This document shows, piece by piece, positions 30,357 through 35,534 of a stretch of DNA of 35,534 bases; the stretch's first letter is position 1, and the number at the start of each line of letters is the position of its first letter. The notes beneath the pieces were generated by a model, which saw only the letters and a program-made list of their open reading frames with translations, made no database searches and had not been told where the DNA came from. Where the stretch lies: contig JAJDEQ010000050.1 in the NCBI GenBank assembly GCA_029259695.1, positions 1 through 35,534 on the forward strand. The letters are read 5' to 3'. This DNA comes from Planctomycetota bacterium. GTDB taxonomy: Bacteria > Planctomycetota > B15-G4. The translations under genes were made by a program, and so were the position numbers.

Positions 30357-31931
30357 TCAGTCCGGAGGCGCACACCGAAGTGTGAGCGTGACATCCACGA
30401 AGGCCGACGGATCGACGAGGGCAAGACCCACGACGAGCGTGAGACCGGGCCCGGGTCCTGCCGCAGCACAACACACGCGAAAGGCCTCAGTCTCGTTCTC
30501 CCCGGCAAGCCCGCCGCGCTTCCACAAGCGTGCCAGGAACTCGCGGGTCGCGTGTTCGACGGCGTCGTGCAGTGGCCTGCCACCCGGTCGTCCGGCGGTC
30601 CACGTGAGCCCCCGTTGCAAGCTGCGCTCCACCCAGCGCCGCACGCGGCGCCAGGCGATCGATCGATCGACCCATTCCACGTCGTCGCCGTCGGCCAGCG
30701 TGCGCGCACCCCAGAGCACCGTGTCGCCCGCGGTCGATGGCGCCGCAGGCTCCCCGTCGGGCGCGGTCCGTTGCGCGCCCAGCGGCGGCAAGGCGCGCAG
30801 GCAGTTCACGCCTGCGGCCGTGAGTTGCTGGAGTTCTGCGGCCTGCAGTTCGCAGGCCGGGCGGCCGGTGCCCCGCAGCGTGGCGTTGGCGCCACCCGGC
30901 GGAGTCCAGATCCCGGCGAGTTCGTCCCCGCGGGCGAGGAGGCCGGCGACGGCGGCCGCCGGGCCCCGCGTCGTCCGCTTGCCCGACTCCCCACCGGGCT
31001 CGCCCAGAGGCGGGAAGAACACCGCGGCGTCCGCAGCGCGAGGCAACGCGGACAGGCCCGCCAGCACCGACGCGGCATCCACCCACGTGCGCGGCGGATC
31101 GAGCAGCAGCATGGCGCCCTGACGCGCGCACAACTCGAGGGCGAAGCGCAACACCGACTCGTCCACGTCGACACCGGGAGCCGGCGGGGGAACGTACAGC
31201 AGGCCCAGGTCCGGAGCCGCGTCGAGGACGGCCAGACCTCGGCGCGGGGTGTCGGGCTCCGCGCATGCGCCGGCCGCACCGAACGCCGAGGCATCGAGCG
31301 CTCCGCCCTCCTCGCCGCGCTGGACCAAGTCGCAACCGTGGAGCGCCCCGACGTCCTGCCCCGCGGCGAACACGACCGGCTCCGGAAGCGACGGCGGGCC
31401 GGACACCGACAGCACGTCGAGCCGCAGCAGGCGCGAGCGCATCGACAACACGTGCCCCACGAACCACGGGGAGCCCTCGTCGATGGAGACCTCCAGGTAC
31501 TGCTCGTCCAGGCCGCTGCCGGGATCGCGCACACGCAGGTGGAAGCGATCCGGGCGCCGATAGGAGTCCTCGTCCACGCGGATCACGAGACCGTTGGCCC
31601 AGGCACCCGGTCCGATCGCGCGCAACCGCCACGCGCCGCCGACGGTGGGCAGCGAGAAGACGGCGCTGCGAGCTCCGCTGTGGACACGCACGATCAAGGC
31701 GCGCGAGCCACCGTTGGCGAAGAAGTCGGCCGCCGCGGTGCGCACCGGGCTCGGTGCCTGCCCCCCCCCGAAGACCGAGTCGAACTCCTGCAGCCCGGTG
31801 ACCTCGATCGGCTCGTCCACCGGCCCGCGCTCGGTGTGCCCGACGAAGCCGGCGACCGCCGTGGGCACGCCGAGGACGGCGTGCTCGCCTTCGCATGCGG
31901 GCTGGGAGTCGACGCGCGGTGAGTCCGTCAC
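30357..31931 (-). CDS. Orphan contractile-tail sheath protein
   Basis: A 524-residue protein of the phage tail sheath family, the outer tube of contractile tails, tailocins and extracellular contractile injection systems. The front holds 'GVPTAVAGFVGHTERGPVDEP' (split at about 20-42) and 'FDSVFGG', typical of sheath N-termini. The C-terminal sheath domain is clear: 'GDTVLWGARTLADGDDVEWV', 'RRVRRWVERSLQRGLTW', and the final strands 'LVVGLALVDPSAFVDVTLTL' that lock neighbouring subunits. The start is GTG at 31931. No tube, baseplate, spike, ATPase or tape-measure gene is in the window; the neighbours are FG-GAP proteins. The family call is strong; the function of a lone sheath here is unknown. 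Confidence 0.83.
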   Translation of the reverse strand: MTDSPRVDSQPACEGEHAVLGVPTAVAGFVGHTERGPVDEPIEVTGLQEFDSVFGGGQAPSPVRTAAADFFANGGSRALIVRVHSGARSAVFSLPTVGGAWRLRAIGPGAWANGLVIRVDEDSYRRPDRFHLRVRDPGSGLDEQYLEVSIDEGSPWFVGHVLSMRSRLLRLDVLSVSGPPSLPEPVVFAAGQDVGALHGCDLVQRGEEGGALDASAFGAAGACAEPDTPRRGLAVLDAAPDLGLLYVPPPAPGVDVDESVLRFALELCARQGAMLLLDPPRTWVDAASVLAGLSALPRAADAAVFFPPLGEPGGESGKRTTRGPAAAVAGLLARGDELAGIWTPPGGANATLRGTGRPACELQAAELQQLTAAGVNCLRALPPLGAQRTAPDGEPAAPSTAGDTVLWGARTLADGDDVEWVDRSIAWRRVRRWVERSLQRGLTWTAGRPGGRPLHDAVEHATREFLARLWKRGGLAGENETEAFRVCCAAAGPGPGLTLVVGLALVDPSAFVDVTLTLRCAPPD

Positions 31932-32046
31932 GGGCGCATGGTCCCGTCACGACGAGGCATCATCAACGCTGCGCGCCGAGTTTTGTGCGCGTCCACGAGG
32001 GCGTGTCATCGCACCGACGACGAGGCCCGCCGGCCGCGGCGCGCGC

Positions 32047-33789
32047 TCAGGGCACGCTGCCCTGCACCGCGTTCGTCATCGAGATGCCCTGCTCAGCACC
32101 GGGATCGAGGAAGACGACCTGCGCGAAGAAGCGGAAGCCCGCAGGCAGTCCATCCGGAACGACCGTGCGGTAGACCGCCGATTGGAAGAAGCCGGGACCG
32201 GTGAAGGCGATGAACGCGTCCGGGCTCGGCACGAGCACACCGCCGTGGAACGGGATCGAGACATCCGTGGTGCCCAGCACCAACCGACCGTGGACGATCG
32301 TGTTGAAGCTGCCCCCCGGCTGGGGGCGCACCCAGGGCGGGTCCACTCGGAACTCCACCAGCGAGTTCGCGGCGAGCGTGCCCACGCCGCGCAGCACGGG
32401 GACGAAATGTCCCGAGCCCATGACGCCCGACCCCAGATCGCGCCAGGCCCAGCTCCCGCCGGCGACGACCGTGACGCGGCCCGCGTCGATCCCTGAGCCG
32501 TCGTGGCCGGGTTCACCCACGGCGAAGTCGCCGATGCCGTCGCCGGTGACATCGCCGAGCACGGCCACCTCGGTGCCGCCGCCGCCGCCGCCGAGCAACA
32601 ACGTGTCGAGGTGTCCGTCGTCGGTGCCCGAGAAGGCCGCCACGTCGGCCGCCCCGCCGTGCGCCACGAGCACATCGACGACACCGTCACCGCTGACGTC
32701 CCCCGCGGCGATCGACAGCCCGAAGCCGCTGGCGACGAAGGTGCCGGAGTAGGTGGGGTTCCAGCGACGGAGCACGCTGCCGTCCGCGCCGGAGAGCAGC
32801 AGCGCCTGGCCCAGCGAGCCGAGCGTCAGCGGGTCGCCCACGGCCGTCGCCAGGATGTCCGGGACGCCGTCGCCGTCGAGGTCGCCGGCTCCGGCCAGGG
32901 CCGAGCCGAAGCGGGGCAGCCCGCCGATCAGCGGCGGCGCATGGCCCGGATCACGCACGGCGAGCAGCCGCGCCCCCGTGGCGCCGGAGAAGACGGACAC
33001 GGACTCCGGCGACAGCGGCGGGAAGACGTCGCGCTGCCGCGCGCTCACGGCGAGGTCCTGCACGTCGTCGCCGTCGAGATCACCCACCGCGGCGAGCGCG
33101 TAGCCGAAGACGTCCCCGGCTGCCTGCCCGACGAGTTCGTGCAACAACGCACCGTCCGCGCCGGAGACGATCCATGCGCGGCCGGGGATCAGGCTGCCCC
33201 AACCCTGGAAGCCGGTGTGATAGGTGAGTGCGGGGGCGCCGACCGCGATGTCGTCATGACCGTCGGCGTCGACATCGCCCAGACCCGCGACGGAGAAACC
33301 GAAGTCGGTGTCGCCGCCGCCGGGCTCGTCGAGGCGCAGGATCACCTGCGCCGTCTTGCCCGAGTAGACGAACACCACGCCGGGACGAAACGCAGACTGG
33401 GTCGGGGAACCGAAGACGAGCTCCTCGCCGTGGGCTCCGACGACCAGGTCCGGCACGCCGTCGGCATCCACGGCGCCGGCCGCGGCCAGCGCGTGGCCGA
33501 AGCGGGCGTCGGGCGCGAGGGGCGTCGGCATCGAACGCAGCACGGCGCCGTCCGCCCCCGAGTAGATGCGCACGCGGCGATCGACCGACGCTGCCGCCCA
33601 GTCGGAGACGCCATCCCCGTTCACGTCACCGACGGCGGTGATCTCGGCGCCGAACCGATCCCCCGGATTGGAACCGTTCACGACGTACCGGGTGGCTTGC
33701 GCCCACGCCGGACCGCTCAGCAGCAGGGCGCAGACGAAGCAGGTCATGAACCCGCATTGAGCAACACAAGTGGAGAGCTTCGATCGCAT
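32047..33789 (-). CDS. Secreted FG-GAP repeat beta-propeller protein with shared C-terminal module
   Basis: A 580-residue exported protein. The ATG at 33789 has GGAGG about 5 nt upstream and gives a signal peptide ending near 'SGPAWAQ'; the much longer open frame upstream overlaps the binding-protein gene and is not real. Seven FG-GAP repeats are seen, including 'DVNGDGVSDWAAAS', 'AVDADGVPDLVVG', 'DVDADGHDDIAVGAP', 'DLDGDGVPDILA' and 'DVTGDGIGDFAVGEPG'. The last 130 residues match the beta-rich module of the paralogue at 26647, here starting near 'GSGVMGSGHFVPVLRGVG' and ending 'ISMTNAVQGSVP'. It is 62 bp downstream of the sugar-binding protein and 115 bp upstream of the sheath gene. Cell-surface role inferred. 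Confidence 0.92.
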   Translation of the reverse strand: MRSKLSTCVAQCGFMTCFVCALLLSGPAWAQATRYVVNGSNPGDRFGAEITAVGDVNGDGVSDWAAASVDRRVRIYSGADGAVLRSMPTPLAPDARFGHALAAAGAVDADGVPDLVVGAHGEELVFGSPTQSAFRPGVVFVYSGKTAQVILRLDEPGGGDTDFGFSVAGLGDVDADGHDDIAVGAPALTYHTGFQGWGSLIPGRAWIVSGADGALLHELVGQAAGDVFGYALAAVGDLDGDDVQDLAVSARQRDVFPPLSPESVSVFSGATGARLLAVRDPGHAPPLIGGLPRFGSALAGAGDLDGDGVPDILATAVGDPLTLGSLGQALLLSGADGSVLRRWNPTYSGTFVASGFGLSIAAGDVSGDGVVDVLVAHGGAADVAAFSGTDDGHLDTLLLGGGGGGTEVAVLGDVTGDGIGDFAVGEPGHDGSGIDAGRVTVVAGGSWAWRDLGSGVMGSGHFVPVLRGVGTLAANSLVEFRVDPPWVRPQPGGSFNTIVHGRLVLGTTDVSIPFHGGVLVPSPDAFIAFTGPGFFQSAVYRTVVPDGLPAGFRFFAQVVFLDPGAEQGISMTNAVQGSVP

Positions 33790-33851
33790 GGTTTCCTCCG
33801 TCCCCACCAGAACGTGTCGCGCAACGGGAACGGACGAGGGCGGCGGGCTGA

Positions 33852-34877
33852 CTACCCGTCGCTCAACCAGAGCTCCCACTGTCGCTCGATGTCGGCGACG
33901 TTCTCGCTGGTGACGCGTGTGAGCGGCGCGATGATGCGTTCGCCCTCGGGGTCCTCGCCGTCGACGATCCGACGCAACAGGATGTCCACGGAGGCCTGGC
34001 CCCAGCCGAAGCAGTCCTGGGCCAGCAGCACCTGCACATGGCCGCTCTCCAGGTAGGCGAGTTGCGGCGGCAACGCGTCCACCGACACGACCTTGATCGC
34101 GCCCGGCTCCCACTTGAGCGCACCCCGGGTGAACAGCGGCCAGCCGCCCACGAAAGCCCAGCCCTCGATGTCGGGGTGCGTGCTCTGGATGCGGTTGACC
34201 GCCTCGGCTGCCTGCTCGGGGGTCTCGGGGTGGTAGATGATGCCGTCGTCCACCAACGCCATGTCGCCGTACTCGGCGAGTTCGGCGAGCACGCCCTCCA
34301 CGCGCTTCTGCAGGTTGGGCGCGGTCTGGTTGCCGGCCAGGATCGCGATCTTGCCGCGCTCCCCCATCACGCCGGCGAGTTCGCGCATGACCTGTCGCCC
34401 GCAGTCGATGTCGTCCGTGCCGAAGTAGCACAGCCGTTCGCTGCGCGGCGCGTCGCTGTCGAAGCACATGACCACGGCTCCGAGTTCCACCGCCTTGTCG
34501 ATGGCCGGCGTGAGCGTGTTGGCGTCGCTGCAGGCCACGGCGATGCCCTTGGCCCCGCGGCGGGCGAGCTGTTCGATGGCCTCGGCCTGTCGCTGCGGGT
34601 CCTCGTCGGACGGCGTCTGGATGTCGAGTTCGACGAGCGCGCCGCCGTAACGACCGTCGTCGAGGTCCTTGACCGCCGCCGTCGCGCCGGCGTGGGCCGC
34701 CTGGAACACCGGGTTGCTCTGGCTCTTGGCCACGATCCCGATCACCACGGAACCCGCCCCGTCGCTCGAGGCCGTGTCGGTTCCACCGTCCGCGCCCGAC
34801 CCGCACGCCAGGGCAACGCTCGCGAGCACGGCGCACGACAGTCGAAGCCAGGCATTCGGTGAGCGTCGAAGGCACAT
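33852..34877 (-). CDS. Sugar ABC transporter substrate-binding lipoprotein (RbsB-like)
   Basis: Periplasmic binding protein of the ribose/xylose type (periplasmic binding protein domain 4), 341 residues. The lipoprotein signal ends in 'VALAC' (lipid Cys25). After a Ser/Gly/Asp-rich linker the fold starts with 'VVIGIVAKSQSNPVFQAAHAG', interrupted at about residues 44-64, then 'AIEQLARRGAKGIAVACSDA', 'LCYFGTDDIDCGRQV' and 'KIAILAGNQTAPNLQKRVEG', as in sugar-binding members. GGAG lies about 9 nt before the ATG. It is the first of the minus-strand series that ends with an RbsA-type ATPase and xylA. It would feed that importer, but no permease is present and three unrelated gene types lie between. 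The sugar is inferred, not shown. Confidence 0.92.
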   Translation of the reverse strand: MCLRRSPNAWLRLSCAVLASVALACGSGADGGTDTASSDGAGSVVIGIVAKSQSNPVFQAAHAGATAAVKDLDDGRYGGALVELDIQTPSDEDPQRQAEAIEQLARRGAKGIAVACSDANTLTPAIDKAVELGAVVMCFDSDAPRSERLCYFGTDDIDCGRQVMRELAGVMGERGKIAILAGNQTAPNLQKRVEGVLAELAEYGDMALVDDGIIYHPETPEQAAEAVNRIQSTHPDIEGWAFVGGWPLFTRGALKWEPGAIKVVSVDALPPQLAYLESGHVQVLLAQDCFGWGQASVDILLRRIVDGEDPEGERIIAPLTRVTSENVADIERQWELWLSDG

Positions 34878-34997
34878 GCAGGCATCTCCAGGATTCGCGT
34901 CGACACCGGGTCGCGTCGGCGACCACGCCGAGCGCCTCTCGGACGCACGCTCGACTCGGGGGTGCGCAGCATACGCGGTGCGCGCGCCACCCCTTGC

Positions 34998-35003
34998 TAT
35001 GAT
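34998..35003 (+). promoter_or_regulatory. Candidate -10 box of the alpha/beta hydrolase gene
   Basis: TATGAT lies 32 nt before the ATG at 35036. No good -35 box. The divergent gap also has TATGCT on the minus strand (34968-34973) upstream of the sugar-binding protein. Confidence 0.35.
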
Positions 35004-35035
35004 CCAGCTTCCGCGCTCGCCACGACCTCGAGCTC

Positions 35036-35534
35036 ATGCCCCTGCTGCGCCGCGTCATGACCTTCCTGCTGGTTCTGCTGGCTGCGCTGGCCGCAGTCGT
35101 GTACGCGGGACAACGCATGGTGCTGTTCCCGGCGGGCATGGCGTCGCGCGGCGTCACCCCCGCCGAGCACGTCGACCTGGACGGCGGCGAGCGGCTGTGG
35201 CTCGCGACGGATGCAGGGCCGGTGGAAGCATGGCTGCTCCCCGCCCGCGGCGGACGTGCGGGACCGGCCCCCTTGGTGGTCTTCGCCCACGGCAACGGCG
35301 AGCTGATCGACTTCTGGCCCCGGGCGCTGGTGCCGTACCGCGAACTGGGCCTGCACGTGCTGCTGGTCGAGTACCGCGGCTACGGGCGCTCGGCCGGCTC
35401 GCCGTCTCAGGAAGGGATCACCGCCGACTTCGCCCTCGCCCTGCAGCAACTGAGCGGGCGCCCGGAGATCGACCCGGCCCGCATCGTCTACCACGGGCGC
35501 TCGCTCGGCGGCGGCGTGCTCTGTGCCCTGGCCG
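35036..35534 (+). CDS. Alpha/beta hydrolase, membrane-anchored, 3' end beyond window
   Basis: The first 166 residues of an alpha/beta hydrolase of the BEM46/ABHD13 type. A hydrophobic N-terminal helix (about 8-23) would anchor it or export it, followed by 'QRMVLFPAG'. The oxyanion region 'FAHGNGE' (83-89), 'EYRGYGRSAGSPS' (112-124) and the nucleophile elbow 'GRSLGGG' with Ser156 are present. The acid and the catalytic His lie beyond the right edge. No strong ribosome-binding sequence precedes the ATG. It is divergent from the sugar-binding protein. The substrate is unknown; such proteins act on esters or lipids. Confidence 0.87.
   Translation, partial: MPLLRRVMTFLLVLLAALAAVVYAGQRMVLFPAGMASRGVTPAEHVDLDGGERLWLATDAGPVEAWLLPARGGRAGPAPLVVFAHGNGELIDFWPRALVPYRELGLHVLLVEYRGYGRSAGSPSQEGITADFALALQQLSGRPEIDPARIVYHGRSLGGGVLCALA

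Noticed and set aside
28851..31922. Open frame of about 1,020 codons on the plus strand
   Set aside because: It is antisense to the FG-GAP and sheath genes and has Arg/Gln/His-rich sequence without domains; the high GC leaves few stop codons.
32047..35295. Open frame of about 1,080 codons on the minus strand
   Set aside because: Only the part from 33789 on encodes the FG-GAP protein. The upstream part is out of frame with the binding-protein gene and Arg/Gly-rich.

Overview
A very GC-rich chromosomal window whose proteins point to a planctomycete, most likely one of the high-GC deep-sea or OM190-type lineages. The clues are three secreted FG-GAP beta-propeller proteins, two of which share a C-terminal module ending in a 'MSNAxQxxxP'-like strand, many lipoproteins, and long stop-free antisense frames caused by GC bias. 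The assignment to phylum is an inference from protein style, not from a marker gene. No rRNA, tRNA or CRISPR array was seen.

Region 1 (1-7757) is a heavy-metal handling island. A minus-strand operon runs from a small Cys-rich secreted protein (start 6441) through a TolC/CusC-type outer-membrane lipoprotein and a CusB-type adaptor with two extra metal-binding modules and a DUF3347 tail, to a CusA-type RND pump that runs off the left edge. The left edge itself carries suspicious C/G homopolymers. Beside it lie a PepSY membrane protein (plus) and a small YHS/TRASH-like metal-binding lipoprotein (minus).

Region 2 (8068-13974) holds a stand-alone FIST sensor-domain protein, a sodium:solute symporter, a secreted alpha/beta hydrolase coupled to a small IPT/TIG-domain protein, and a family 4 glycosyltransferase whose start is problematic.

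Region 3 (13975-15754) has a 400-bp regulatory stretch with short repeats and then a single polypeptide that fuses a HigB/Gp49-like toxin to its Xre/HigA antitoxin. It overlaps convergently with a DUF309 protein.

Region 4 (15767-24768) is mostly housekeeping: dus, 3-methyladenine DNA glycosylase and a UbiD decarboxylase on the minus strand; a divergent purine nucleoside phosphorylase; a ChrR-like cupin overlapping an acyl-CoA synthetase by ATGA; a small lipoprotein; and xylose isomerase.

Region 5 (24945-34877) is all minus strand. A sugar-binding lipoprotein lies at its upstream end and an RbsA/XylG-type ATPase at its downstream end, but between them, in place of a permease, sit three FG-GAP propeller proteins, an orphan contractile-tail sheath protein and a 182-bp inverted-repeat (MITE-like) element. 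The window ends inside an alpha/beta hydrolase gene on the plus strand.

Two genome-wide habits stand out. Several genes have a TANNNT box 6-8 nt before the start codon, suggesting leaderless transcripts. Degenerate short tandem repeats, repeatedly with a 15-bp period, sit at gene ends and in intergenic gaps.
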